From: JALYRV01 sp035512575
GTDB lineage: Bacteria > Acidobacteriota > Vicinamibacteria > Vicinamibacterales > SCN-69-37
Direction: 5' to 3'
Assembly: GCA_035512575.1 (NCBI GenBank)
Contig: DATKDT010000053.1
Coordinates: 1-37,663, forward strand
DNA: 37,663 nucleotides
The position numbers were made by a program, and so were the translations under genes. Every line of letters starts with the position of its first letter. Positions within the stretch are counted from its first letter, which is position 1. A model generated the notes under the pieces. It was not told the origin of the DNA, did not search any database, and saw nothing but the letters and a program-made list of their open reading frames with translations. Of the stretch, positions 7,523 to 15,742 are shown piece after piece.

Positions 7523-8685
7523 TGACACCAAGACTTGCCGCCATTCTTGCTGCCGCATGCGCGCTGCTGCTTCCCACCCCGCAGCGTCCGCCCCAGGCCC
7601 TCGAGCCGTTCAAGGGCATCACCACCGACGGCACGGTCGCCCCCGGCCTGTTCTCGATTCGCGCCACAGGCGTCAGCACCGAACCGGTGAAGGCGGCCGC
7701 CGAACGCTTCCTGGCCGCGCTCACGGCCGATCAGCGCGCGAAGACGACATTTGCCGCTGACGATGATGAGTGGCGGCGGTGGAACAATGTGCACCGCGCC
7801 GCGCGCGAGGGCGTGTCGTTCAGGGAGATGAGCGAGGCGCAGCGCGAGGCGGCTTACGCGCTGATGCGCGCGAGCTTCAGCGCGCGCGGGCTCCAGCAGT
7901 CGCGCGACGTGATGCGCCTCAACGGCCATCTCGCGAATCTCGTGAACAACCAGGAGGAGTACGGCGAGTTCCTCTACTGGATCACGGTGATGGGCACGCC
8001 GTCGGCGAACGAGCCTTGGGGCTGGCAGCTCGACGGCCATCACCTGGCGATCAACTACTTCGTGCTCGGCGATCAGGTCGTGATGACGCCGGCGTTCGTC
8101 GGATCGGAGCCGACGGTCGCCGAAGACGGGTCCTACAAAGGCGCGGCGGTGTTGCAGGAGGAACAGTCGCTCGGCGAGGCGTTCATGGCGGCGCTCGACG
8201 AGGCGCAGCGCGCCGCGGCCGTCGTGAGCGCGTCGAAGACCGGCAACAACGCGCAGACGCAGGCCTATCGTGACAACGTCACGCTGCCGTATCAGGGCCT
8301 GCGCGCGAATGCGCTGACGGCATCGCAGAAGTCGCAGCTGCTCTCACTCATCGGCCTGTACGTAGGCAACATGCGCGACGGGCACGCGAAGGTGAAGATG
8401 TCGGAGGTGTCGGCGCACATCGGCGACACGTATTTCTCATGGACCGGCGGCACCGGCGCGGACGCGGTCTTCTATTACCGCATCCACAGCCCGGTCATTC
8501 TGATCGAGTTCGATCATCAGAGCCCGGTCGCGCTTGCCGGCCGCGGCGGTCCGCCCACCCGCCGCCACGTCCACAGCGTCGTCCGCACGCCGAACGGCAA
8601 CGACTACGGCAAGGATTTGCTCAGGCAGCACTATGAGAGGCACAAGCATGACCAGGCTCACGGCCACGTGCATCTGCCTCGTTAG
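7519..8685 (+). CDS. Exported DUF3500 family protein
   Basis: 388 residues with a signal peptide (MTPRLAAILAAACALLLPTP). The body (AAERFLAALTADQRAKTTFA, then WRRWNNVHR, GWQLDGHHLAINYFV and the His-rich end HYERHKHDQAHGHVH) matches the DUF3500 family, known mainly from genome surveys and without an assigned reaction. Several invariant His and Asp residues suggest a metal site, but that is inference. Two ATGs at 7519 and 7522 are possible; the first overlaps the upstream TGA. It lies in a run of exported proteins and is probably co-transcribed with the amidohydrolase. Confidence 0.88.
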   Translation: MMTPRLAAILAAACALLLPTPQRPPQALEPFKGITTDGTVAPGLFSIRATGVSTEPVKAAAERFLAALTADQRAKTTFAADDDEWRRWNNVHRAAREGVSFREMSEAQREAAYALMRASFSARGLQQSRDVMRLNGHLANLVNNQEEYGEFLYWITVMGTPSANEPWGWQLDGHHLAINYFVLGDQVVMTPAFVGSEPTVAEDGSYKGAAVLQEEQSLGEAFMAALDEAQRAAAVVSASKTGNNAQTQAYRDNVTLPYQGLRANALTASQKSQLLSLIGLYVGNMRDGHAKVKMSEVSAHIGDTYFSWTGGTGADAVFYYRIHSPVILIEFDHQSPVALAGRGGPPTRRHVHSVVRTPNGNDYGKDLLRQHYERHKHDQAHGHVHLPR

Positions 8686-8760
8686 CTTCACGTCGGGCGA
8701 AACGCTGGCCGAGCAGACTTTCGCCTGCCCGCGCACGTCGAAAGCAGCTGGAGGCAGTCC

Positions 8761-9354
8761 ATGAAAGCACTCGCACTCGCGGCGGCGGTCACGGTCACAC
8801 TGGGCGGCGCCGTTGCCGCGCAGAGCCAGACGATCTACAAGGCAGGCGATCCGGGAGTCACAAACCCGGTGGTGCGGATCGAAAAGAAGCCCGCGTACAC
8901 AGCCGCGGCCATGCGGCAGCAGATTCAGGGGTCGGTGGAGCTCGAGGCCGTCATCGACGCCGAAGGCAAGCCGACCAACATCCGGTTGGTGCGGTCGCTC
9001 GATCCGACGCACGGGCTCGACGCCAACGCGATGTCGGCGCTCGAGGGCTGGCGGTTCAAGCCGGCCACGCGCGAGGGCAAGCCGGTTCCGTTCCAGGTGA
9101 CCGTCGAGCTCACGTTCCGCCTGCGCGACGGACCCACGACGCCCATCTACAAGGAGCGCGCCGTCGAAGTCGAAGGCCTCGTCGGAACCGACGGCACCGT
9201 GAGCGATGTGCGCGTGGTCAACGGAATCAATCCCGAGCTCGACGCCCAGGCCGTCGAAGCATTCAAGGGATCCACCTTCAAGCCGGCGATGCTCGGCGGC
9301 CGCGCCGTGCCGTATCGAGTGACGATGCGGTTCCCATTTCCCGATCGGAACTGA
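8761..9354 (+). CDS. Exported protein made of two tandem TonB C-terminal domains
   Basis: 197 residues. A signal peptide (MKALALAAAVTVTLGGAVAA) is followed directly by two TonB_C-type modules. The first is at about residues 45-125 (GSVELEAVIDAEGKPTNIRL, then ALEGWRFKPATREGKPV). The second is at about 130-195 (VEVEGLVGTDGTVSDVRVVN, then STFKPAMLGGRAVPYRV). A true TonB has an N-terminal membrane anchor and a long Pro-rich linker; both are missing. It is therefore a soluble periplasmic TonB-C protein rather than an energy transducer. GGAGG about seven bases before the ATG gives a good ribosome site. The short open frame 8648-8764 ahead of it is not a gene. Confidence 0.8.
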   Translation: MKALALAAAVTVTLGGAVAAQSQTIYKAGDPGVTNPVVRIEKKPAYTAAAMRQQIQGSVELEAVIDAEGKPTNIRLVRSLDPTHGLDANAMSALEGWRFKPATREGKPVPFQVTVELTFRLRDGPTTPIYKERAVEVEGLVGTDGTVSDVRVVNGINPELDAQAVEAFKGSTFKPAMLGGRAVPYRVTMRFPFPDRN

Positions 9355-9358
9355 TCGC

Positions 9359-10654
9359 ATGAAGCTGTCTGCCGCTGTCGCTGTTGTCGCCGCGTCGCTC
9401 GCGTTCGCGCAGTCGCCGCTCGCGCCCGAAGAGAAGGCCATCGCGGCCCACGTCGACGCGCATCGGGAAGAGGCGGTCGCGCTGCTCGAGCGCGCCGTCA
9501 ACATCAACAGTGGCACGCAGAACCTCGAGGGCGTGCGCAAGGTCGGCGATCTGTTCCGCGCCGAGTTCGACGCGCTGGGCTTCGCGACGTCGTGGATCGA
9601 TCTCGCGGAGGTCAACCGCGCCGGGCATCTCGTCGCCGAGCACAAGGGACGCGCCGGCGCGCCCAAGGTGCTGCTGATCGGCCATCTCGACACGGTCTTC
9701 GAAGCCGACAGCCCCTTTCAGACGTTCGAGCGGCTCGACGGCAACCGGGCGCGCGGCCCGGGCGTCACCGACATGAAGGGCGGCAACGTCATCATCCTTC
9801 AGGCCCTCAGGGCGTTGAAGGCCGCCGGCGTGCTCGACTCGCTGCACATCGTCGTCGTGCTGACCGGCGATGAAGAGGCCGCCGGCCGGCCGCTGCGCAT
9901 CGCGCGCAAGGCGCTCGTCGACGCGGCGCAGGGGGCCATCGCCGCGATCGGGTTCGAGGACGGCGACGGCCACCCCGATCACATCGTCACCGCCCGGCGC
10001 GGGACGACGAACTGGACGCTGCGCGTGACGGGCAAGCCCGCGCACTCGTCGCAGATCTTCCGCGACGACATCGGCTATGGCGCGATCTTCGAGGCCGCGC
10101 GCGTGCTGCAGGAGTTCCGCGCCGAGCTGGCGGAGCAGCCGCACCTGACGTTCAATCCCGGCGCGATCCTCGGCGGCACGTCGGTGGAGTACGACGCGGC
10201 GGCGTCGCGCGGCACGGCGTTCGGCAAGGCGAACGTCATCGCCGAGCAGGCCGTGGTCACCGGCGATCTGCGCGCGCTGACGCCCGAGCAGTTCGAGACC
10301 GCGCGTCAGACGATGGAGCGAATTGCGGCGAGGTCGCTGGGCCACACCGAGTCGAAACTGACGTTCGACGAGGGCTATCCGCCGCTGGCCCCGACCGAGG
10401 GCAACGCGAAGCTGCTGGCGATGCTCGACCAGGCGAGCCGCGACCTCGGGCTGAATCCGCTCGTGGCGGTCGATCCGGATCGCGCCGGCGCGGCCGACGT
10501 GTCGTTCGTCGCGGCGCACGTACCGATGATCATCGACGCGCTTGGGCTGAAGGGGGACGGCGGCCACACGGTCGGCGAGACCGGCCTGCTCGACACGATG
10601 GCGATCCAGGCCAAGCGCGCGGCCGTGCTGCTTTCGCGCCTCGCCCGGCGATAG
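9359..10654 (+). CDS. Exported M20 family metallopeptidase (CPG2-like)
   Basis: 431 residues with a signal peptide (MKLSAAVAVVAASLAFAQ). Zinc-site motifs of the M20 family are present: His109 in GHLDTVF, the bridging Asp138 in GVTDMKGG, the catalytic Glu pair 172-173 in TGDEE, and a late His in GDGGHTVGE. The insertion after residue 205 (TNWTLRVTGKPAHSSQ) is the dimerisation lid domain. The closest known type is glutamate carboxypeptidase (CPG2), which removes C-terminal Glu from peptides or folates in the periplasm. It starts four bases after the TonB-C gene and belongs to the same operon-like run. Exact substrate unknown. Confidence 0.92.
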   Translation: MKLSAAVAVVAASLAFAQSPLAPEEKAIAAHVDAHREEAVALLERAVNINSGTQNLEGVRKVGDLFRAEFDALGFATSWIDLAEVNRAGHLVAEHKGRAGAPKVLLIGHLDTVFEADSPFQTFERLDGNRARGPGVTDMKGGNVIILQALRALKAAGVLDSLHIVVVLTGDEEAAGRPLRIARKALVDAAQGAIAAIGFEDGDGHPDHIVTARRGTTNWTLRVTGKPAHSSQIFRDDIGYGAIFEAARVLQEFRAELAEQPHLTFNPGAILGGTSVEYDAAASRGTAFGKANVIAEQAVVTGDLRALTPEQFETARQTMERIAARSLGHTESKLTFDEGYPPLAPTEGNAKLLAMLDQASRDLGLNPLVAVDPDRAGAADVSFVAAHVPMIIDALGLKGDGGHTVGETGLLDTMAIQAKRAAVLLSRLARR

Positions 10655-10663
10655 AATGGCGTA

Positions 10664-12040
10664 GTGACCGCGCCGCCTCCCGCTGATTCCATCCTCGACA
10701 CCATCGGCCGCACGCCGCTGGTGCGCGTGAACAAGCTCACCAGAGGCGTCATCGACGCCGACGTCTTCGTCAAACTCGAGACCTTCAATCCGGGCCATTC
10801 GATCAAGGACCGCATGGCGGTGAAGATGATCGAGGACGCCGAGAAGGCGGGGCTGCTGAAGCCGGGCGGCACCATCATCGAGGGCACGTCGGGCAACACG
10901 GGCATGGGCCTGGCGATGGTGGCGGTCATCAAGGGCTACAAGTGCATCTTCACGACCACTGACAAGCAGTCGAAGACGAAAGTCGACGCGCTGCGCGCGT
11001 TCGGCGCCGAGGTCATCGTCTGTCCCACCGACGTCGAGCCCGAGGATCCGCGCTCGTACTACTCGGTGTCGTCGCGGCTCGAGCACGAGACGCCCAACGC
11101 GTGGAAGGCGAATCAGTACGACAACCTGTCGAACCGGCAGGCGCACTACGAGCAGACGGGGCCGGAGATCTGGGAGCAGACCGGCGGGAAGATCACGCAC
11201 CTGGTGGTGGGCGTCGGCACCGGCGGCACGATCTCGGGCGCGGGCCGGTACCTGAAGGAGAAGAACCCGAAGATCCAGGTGCTGGGCATCGACACGTACG
11301 GATCGGTGCTCAAGAAATACAAGGAGACGGGCGTCCTCGATCGCAACGAGATCTATCCCTACATCACGGAGGGCATCGGCGAGGACTTCGTGCCGAAGAA
11401 CGTCGATTTCGACGTCATCGACCACTTCGAGAAGGTCACCGACAAAGACGCCGCGGTGATGACGCGCCGCATCACGCGCGAGGAGGCGGTCTTCGGCGGC
11501 AACTCGGCGGGCGCGGCGATGGCGGGCCTGCTGCAGATGAAGGACCGCTTCCGCAAGGGTGACATGGTGGTGGTGATCTTCCACGACCACGGCACGCGCT
11601 ATCTTGGCAAGATGTTCAACGACGACTGGATGCGCGAGAAGGGCTTCCTCGACAAGAAGGGCCTGACGGCGCGCGATCTGGTGGCCACCAAGGCGAGCGT
11701 GCCGCTCAAAACGCTCGACGTCACCGACAGTGTGGCGCACGCCGCGCAGCTGATGACCGAGCACGGCTTCTCGCAGGTGCCCGTCACCTCAGACGGCCGC
11801 ATCGTCGGCGCCATCAGCGAGCAGCGCGTGTACTCGGAGCTCGTGAAGGACCCCGACATCCGCACCGAGCCGATCGAGAAGATCATGGGCCCGGCGTTCC
11901 CCTTCGCCGATATTTCCATCGGCATCGACGCGCTGGCGGCGATGATGGCGTCGCGGACGCAGGCGGTGCTGGTGCGCGACTTCAAGACGGATGAGATCTA
12001 CATCATCACGCGGTCCGACGTGATCAAGGCGCTGTCGTAG
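10664..12040 (+). CDS. cbs: PLP-dependent cystathionine beta-synthase with tandem CBS domains
   Basis: 458 residues, GTG start at 10664. Residues 8-330 are the fold-type II PLP enzyme shared by cysteine synthase and cystathionine beta-synthase. Lys48 (HSIKDR) forms the Schiff base, GTSGNTG (74-80) holds the substrate carboxylate, and GVGTGGTI (183-190) binds the PLP phosphate. Residues 345-455 are two CBS domains, as in eukaryotic CBS, that usually bind adenine nucleotides or AdoMet and tune activity. The reaction is beta-replacement on serine (or O-acetylserine) by homocysteine or sulfide. Cysteine synthase with CBS domains is the alternative. It stands apart from other sulfur genes here. 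Confidence 0.9.
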   Translation: MTAPPPADSILDTIGRTPLVRVNKLTRGVIDADVFVKLETFNPGHSIKDRMAVKMIEDAEKAGLLKPGGTIIEGTSGNTGMGLAMVAVIKGYKCIFTTTDKQSKTKVDALRAFGAEVIVCPTDVEPEDPRSYYSVSSRLEHETPNAWKANQYDNLSNRQAHYEQTGPEIWEQTGGKITHLVVGVGTGGTISGAGRYLKEKNPKIQVLGIDTYGSVLKKYKETGVLDRNEIYPYITEGIGEDFVPKNVDFDVIDHFEKVTDKDAAVMTRRITREEAVFGGNSAGAAMAGLLQMKDRFRKGDMVVVIFHDHGTRYLGKMFNDDWMREKGFLDKKGLTARDLVATKASVPLKTLDVTDSVAHAAQLMTEHGFSQVPVTSDGRIVGAISEQRVYSELVKDPDIRTEPIEKIMGPAFPFADISIGIDALAAMMASRTQAVLVRDFKTDEIYIITRSDVIKALS

Positions 12041-12045
12041 CGGCC

Positions 12046-12426
12046 GTGATCCTGCGCGTCGCGTTTGCCGCGGCCGGCCTCCTGCTCGTCGGACTGGGCG
12101 TGCTCGGCATCATGCTGCCCGGCCTGCCGGCCACGCCCTTCCTCCTGCTTGCGGCCTACTGCTTCGCCAGGAGCTTTCCGCGGCTGCACCGCTGGCTCGT
12201 CACGCATCCGTGGCTCGGGCCGTATATCGAGGGGGCCCGCTCAGGGTGGCGCGTGCCCCGGAAGCAGGCGCTGCAGACGATCGCGGTGCTCTGGATCTCG
12301 ATGGGCATCAGCGCCTGGCTCATCGATCGGTGGTGGGTGCGCGGTCTGCTGCTGTCGATCGCGGCGGGCGTGACGATTTTCCTGGAGCGCCGGTCGCGGC
12401 CGGCGCCTCCACCGCAGGAGCGTTGA
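12046..12426 (+). CDS. YbaN/DUF454 family small inner-membrane protein
   Basis: 126 residues, GTG start. The opening (AAGLLLVGLGVLGIMLPGLP) and the following TPFLLLAAYCFARSFPRLHRWL are the signature of the DUF454 (YbaN) family. There are three hydrophobic segments (about 5-35, 80-95 and 98-112). The family's role is unknown. The TGA shares one base with the ATG of the next gene (TGATG), so the two are coupled. Confidence 0.88.
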   Translation: MILRVAFAAAGLLLVGLGVLGIMLPGLPATPFLLLAAYCFARSFPRLHRWLVTHPWLGPYIEGARSGWRVPRKQALQTIAVLWISMGISAWLIDRWWVRGLLLSIAAGVTIFLERRSRPAPPPQER

Positions 12427-12848
12427 TGGAGCGGATGCGACGGATGCTGTTCGCGCTGCTGCTGGCCGGCATGGCCGGCACGGCGGCGGAGCTGCTGCTG
12501 ACGAGCCACACGGAGGACTTCTGGCAATGGGCGCCTGTGGCGCTGCTCGGCCTGGCGATGCCGGCGGTCGCCGTCGTGGCGATCAGGCCCGCCGGATGGG
12601 CCGTGGCGCTCACGCGCGTGCTGATGGTGCTGTTCATCGCGGCCGGCGCGCTCGGCACCTGGTTCCATTACGAGAGCAACGCGGAGTTCGCGGTCGAGCT
12701 CTCGCCCGGACTGTCGGGCTTCGCGCTGCTGGCCGAGGCGCTCACGCGCTCAACCCCGCCGCCGCTCGCGCCCGGCACTATGATCATGCTTGGATTGCTG
12801 GGGCTGATTTGCTGCCACCGGATTCAGAATGTAGAACACAGAACGTAG
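12426..12848 (+). CDS. Hypothetical four-helix membrane protein whose C-terminus is encoded by repeats
   Basis: 140 residues with about four membrane segments (residues 8-24, 34-54, 60-80 and 116-127). I recognise no family. The last residues (CHRIQNVEHRT) and the TAG stop at 12846-12848 lie inside the heptamer repeat array 12827-12896. The original C-terminus has therefore probably been replaced or extended by repeat sequence. It is coupled to the DUF454 gene by TGATG. Confidence 0.6.
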   Translation: MERMRRMLFALLLAGMAGTAAELLLTSHTEDFWQWAPVALLGLAMPAVAVVAIRPAGWAVALTRVLMVLFIAAGALGTWFHYESNAEFAVELSPGLSGFALLAEALTRSTPPPLAPGTMIMLGLLGLICCHRIQNVEHRT

Positions 12849-12896
12849 AACACAGAATACAGAATACAGAACACAGAATACAGAACACAGAATACA
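12827..12896. repeat. Heptamer tandem repeat, type A (GAAYACA), ten units
   Basis: Ten consecutive seven-base units with no slippage: GAATGTA, GAACACA, GAACGTA, GAACACA, GAATACA, GAATACA, GAACACA, GAATACA, GAACACA, GAATACA. It is AT-rich in a GC-rich genome. It overlaps the end of the 12426 gene and ends just before the GGAG that leads the helix-hairpin-helix gene. Related arrays are at 24641-24675, 31455-31489 and, inverted, 31533-31567. Confidence 0.9.
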
Positions 12897-12913
12897 ACTG
12901 GAGAATGAACGTC

Positions 12914-13558
12914 ATGTCACGCCGTATTCGTACCGCCGCCGTCCTGCTCGCGCTCGTCCTCATCCCGTCCGCCGTCATGCTCCATGCGCAGGCGGGGAAG
13001 CGGACGATGGTGCTCGAGGCCAACACCGCCACCGAAGCGGAGCTCGGCGCGCTGCCGCACATGAATGCCGCGCGCGCGAAGGCGCTCGTCGCGGCGCGGC
13101 CGTTTGCCGCCGCCACGGCGCTCGACGCGTTCCTCCGCGCCCAGGGGCTCGCCGACGCGCAGCGCAAGGAGCTGTACGCGCGCCTGTTCGTGCAGATCAA
13201 CCTCAATAGCGCGGCCAAGGAAGAGATCATGCTGATTCCCGGCATGGGCGCGCGCATGCTGCACGAGTTCGAGGAGTACCGCCCGTACAAGTCGCTGGCC
13301 GTCTTCCAGAAGGAGATCGCGAAGTACGTCAACGCCGCGGAGCTCGCGCGGCTCGAGCAGTACGTCTTCGTGCCGATCAATCTCAACACCGCGAGCGACG
13401 CCGACATCCTCAGCATTCCCGGCATGGGCAACCGCATGCTGCACGAGTTCAAGGAATACCGGCCGTACAAGTCGATCGAACAGTTCCGCAGGGAGATCGG
13501 CAAGTACGTGAACGAGAAGGAAGTGGCGCGCCTCGAGCGCTACGTCACGATCCAGTAG
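12914..13558 (+). CDS. Exported protein with three ComEA-like helix-hairpin-helix repeats
   Basis: 214 residues from the ATG at 12914. GGAG at 12900-12903 is ten bases ahead; the ATG at 12905 would leave only one base. A signal peptide (SRRIRTAAVLLALVLIPSA) is followed by three helix-hairpin-helix modules: a degenerate one (EANTATEAELGALPHMN), then INLNSAAKEEIMLIPGMG and INLNTASDADILSIPGMG. Each of the latter two is followed by a conserved MLHEFxEYRPYKS segment. ComEA uses such a motif to bind DNA in the periplasm during uptake. Here the two good repeats are near-duplicates and no other competence gene is adjacent. DNA binding outside the membrane is plausible but unproven. Confidence 0.82.
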   Translation: MSRRIRTAAVLLALVLIPSAVMLHAQAGKRTMVLEANTATEAELGALPHMNAARAKALVAARPFAAATALDAFLRAQGLADAQRKELYARLFVQINLNSAAKEEIMLIPGMGARMLHEFEEYRPYKSLAVFQKEIAKYVNAAELARLEQYVFVPINLNTASDADILSIPGMGNRMLHEFKEYRPYKSIEQFRREIGKYVNEKEVARLERYVTIQ

Positions 13559-13566
13559 GACGGCCC

Positions 13567-13818
13567 ATGCGGGGCATCTTCGATCGCGGCGCCTTCGCGC
13601 CGGCCGGCTATCGCGGCTACGGCACGCGCGACCGCGTGCTGGTCATGCGCGCCTTCCCGGGACGCGTGCTCGCCGTGTACATTCGCAACGTGTCGGCGAG
13701 CGCCGCCCGCTCGACGGCCGTGAAGAAGCTGGGCGAGGAAGTCCGCGCCGAGGGCGCGACGCTCATCCTCGCCGACGACACGCGCGCCGACGAGGGAAAG
13801 ACTGGAGACAACGTGTGA
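13567..13818 (+). pseudogene. App1-like (DUF2183) C-terminal remnant
   Basis: 83 residues. DRVLVMRAFPGRVLAVYIRN and the following EEVRAEGATLILADDTRADE resemble the C-terminal end of App1 phosphatidate phosphatase catalytic domains, just after their conserved DSGE/D loop. The catalytic N-terminal DxDxT segment and the DSG loop are absent, so phosphatase activity is not expected. It could be a truncated relic fused to a new start or a small stand-alone fold. Its stop overlaps the GTG of the next gene (GTGA), and it is read with its neighbours. Family resemblance is from memory and rests on about 50 residues. Confidence 0.5.
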
Positions 13819-14108
13819 GCGCATATGTCGTGGTGAATGTCGACGTGCACGATCCGGATCGCTACGAGGCCTACCGGAACATGGTGCCGCCGACCATCGA
13901 GGCGTACGGGGGCAGGTTTCTCGTGCGCGGCGCGCCGCTGCACGAGATGGAAGGGACGTGGCCCCGCCCGCGGCTCGTGATCGTCGAGTTCCCCGACGTC
14001 GAGACCGCGAAGCGCTGGTGGAGCTCGCCCGAGTACGCGCCCGCGAAGGCGCTGCGGCAGGCGAACTCCACCGCCGAGCTCGTCATCGTCGAAGGCTTTG
14101 CCGGCTGA
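13815..14108 (+). CDS. DUF1330 domain protein
   Basis: 97 residues, GTG start overlapping the previous stop by four bases. AYVVVNVDVHDPDRYEAYRN, then YGGRFLVRG and VIVEFPDVETAKRWWSSPEY are hallmark segments of DUF1330, a small dimeric ferredoxin-like alpha/beta barrel fold. No reaction is established for the family. The length is that of the whole domain, so it is complete. Confidence 0.92.
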   Translation: MSAYVVVNVDVHDPDRYEAYRNMVPPTIEAYGGRFLVRGAPLHEMEGTWPRPRLVIVEFPDVETAKRWWSSPEYAPAKALRQANSTAELVIVEGFAG

Positions 14109-14128
14109 TGGCGGGATAAGATCAGCGG

Positions 14129-14968
14129 ATGCGCCTCACGAAACTCGTCCTCGTTGGATTGCTGGCGGCCGCCGCGGCCGCCTGCGACAGCGGCTGCCGC
14201 CGCAACGGCTCGCCGGCGGATGCCGCGCCCGCGGCCGGCGCCATTCCCGCTCCGCCCGACGTGGCCGCCGCGCCGGCCGATGCCGCGCGTACGGCGTCAG
14301 GCCTTGCGAGCAAGGCGCTGAGCGCCGGCACGGGGACGTCGCATCCCGGCCCCGAATCGCTGGTGCAGGTGCATTACACGGGCTGGACGACCGACGGGCA
14401 GATGTTCGACAGCTCGGTCGCGCGCGGCGAGCCCACGTCATTCACGCTCGACGGCGTGATTGCCGGGTGGACGGAAGGCCTGCAGCTGATGGTCGAAGGC
14501 GAGACGCGGCGGTTCTGGATTCCCGCGGAGCTCGCCTACGGCGATTCCCCGGGCCGGCCGCAGGGGATGCTGGTCTTCGACGTCGAGCTGATCGACATCC
14601 TCGACGAGGCGCCGGCCGATCTGGCGGCGCCGCCGGTCGACGCCGGCCGCACGCCGTCGGGCCTCGCGTTCACGGTGCTCTCGCCCGGCACGGGCACCGA
14701 GCGTCCCGGCCACGACGATCGCGTGACCATCCACTACACGGGCTGGACGAGCGACGGCAAGGTCTTCGACACGACGCACGCGCGCGGCCAGCCCGCGACG
14801 ATTCCCATCGCCGACGCCATCTCCGGCTTCCGCCAGGGCCTGCAGCTGATGGTGGAGGGCGAGAAGCGCCGGCTGTGGATCCCGGAATCGCTCGCGTTCA
14901 AGGGCGCGGCCGGCGCGCCGCCCGGCATGCTGGTGTTCGACGTGGAGCTGGTCGAGATACACAAGTAG
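14129..14968 (+). CDS. Lipoprotein with two FKBP-type peptidyl-prolyl isomerase domains
   Basis: 279 residues. A lipoprotein signal peptide ends in the lipobox LAAAAAAC (cysteine near residue 19), so the protein is probably anchored in a membrane facing the periplasm. After an Ala/Pro-rich linker come two FKBP domains, about residues 55-157 and 170-278. Each has VHYTGW/IHYTGW, MFDSS/VFDTT, GWTEGLQLM/GFRQGLQLM and the closing GMLVFDVEL strand. They catalyse prolyl cis-trans isomerisation and can chaperone exported proteins. The two domains are clearly duplicated. The gene precedes an alpha/beta hydrolase by nine bases. Confidence 0.93.
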   Translation: MRLTKLVLVGLLAAAAAACDSGCRRNGSPADAAPAAGAIPAPPDVAAAPADAARTASGLASKALSAGTGTSHPGPESLVQVHYTGWTTDGQMFDSSVARGEPTSFTLDGVIAGWTEGLQLMVEGETRRFWIPAELAYGDSPGRPQGMLVFDVELIDILDEAPADLAAPPVDAGRTPSGLAFTVLSPGTGTERPGHDDRVTIHYTGWTSDGKVFDTTHARGQPATIPIADAISGFRQGLQLMVEGEKRRLWIPESLAFKGAAGAPPGMLVFDVELVEIHK

Positions 14969-14977
14969 GGACTGTCT

Positions 14978-15742
14978 ATGCGCGTGCTCGAGGCCGGCGA
15001 CGGCGATCCGCTCATCCTGCTGCATCCGTTTCCGCTCGACGCCAATTACTGGGCGCCGCAGCTGGCGGAGACGCCGGCCGGCTGGCGGCTGCTCGCGCCC
15101 GACTTCCGGGGCTTCGGCACGCAGGGGGAGGGCGACGCGCCCGCATCGGGCATGGACGACTACGCGCGCGACGTGCTCGCGATGCTCGACGCGCGGCGCA
15201 TCGAGCGCGCCGTGGTGTGCGGCGTGTCGATGGGCGGCTACGTCGCATTCGCGATCCTGCGAATGGCGCCGGCGCGCGTGCGCGCCCTCGTGCTGGCCAA
15301 CACCCGCATGGACGCCGATCCGCCGGAAGGGCTCGCGAAGCGGACGCAAATGCTCGAGCTCATCGCGCGCGACGGCAGCGAAGGCGTCGCCAGCGAGATG
15401 CCGCCGCTCCTCGGCGCGTCCACCGGGCGCGACCGGCCCGAGCTGAAGGAGCGCCTGCGCGCGGCGATTGCCGGGGCGCCGGCCGCGGGCATGGTGGCGG
15501 CCGTGCGCGCCATGATGGCGCGCCCCGATTCCACCGCGACAGCCGCCGCCTACGCCGGCGACACCCTGATCGTCTCGGGCGAGGAGGACACGCTGACGCC
15601 GCCGTCCCTGCAGGAAGCCATGCACGCCGTCATGCCGTCCTCGCGCCTGGACGTCATTCCCGGCGCGGGCCACCTCGCCAGCCTGGAGCGGCCCGATATC
15701 TTTAATCCGCTGCTGCAGCGCTTCTTGCATAGCCTCCGCTGA
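14978..15742 (+). CDS. Alpha/beta hydrolase
   Basis: 254 residues without a signal peptide. The catalytic triad is visible: nucleophile Ser84 in GVSMGG, Asp204 in SGEEDTLTPP and His232 in GAGHLASLE. The oxyanion region HPFPLD lies at residues 16-21. It belongs to the broad family of cytosolic esterases, C-C hydrolases and 3-oxoadipate enol-lactonase-like enzymes. The substrate cannot be inferred. The stop shares one base with the start of the DUF547 gene. Confidence 0.9.
   Translation: MRVLEAGDGDPLILLHPFPLDANYWAPQLAETPAGWRLLAPDFRGFGTQGEGDAPASGMDDYARDVLAMLDARRIERAVVCGVSMGGYVAFAILRMAPARVRALVLANTRMDADPPEGLAKRTQMLELIARDGSEGVASEMPPLLGASTGRDRPELKERLRAAIAGAPAAGMVAAVRAMMARPDSTATAAAYAGDTLIVSGEEDTLTPPSLQEAMHAVMPSSRLDVIPGAGHLASLERPDIFNPLLQRFLHSLR

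Noticed and set aside
8648..8764. Small frame starting MTRLTATCICLV between DUF3500 and the TonB-C gene
   Set aside because: It starts inside the DUF3500 gene, has no ribosome site and no homologous features.
9278..11764. Open frame of 828 codons antisense to the M20 peptidase and CBS genes
   Set aside because: Same reason: a GC-driven shadow of two well-supported genes, low-complexity Arg/Asp/Val composition.
12827..12896. Possible CRISPR array
   Set aside because: Units are seven bases long and contiguous, with no spacers, and no cas gene is in the window.
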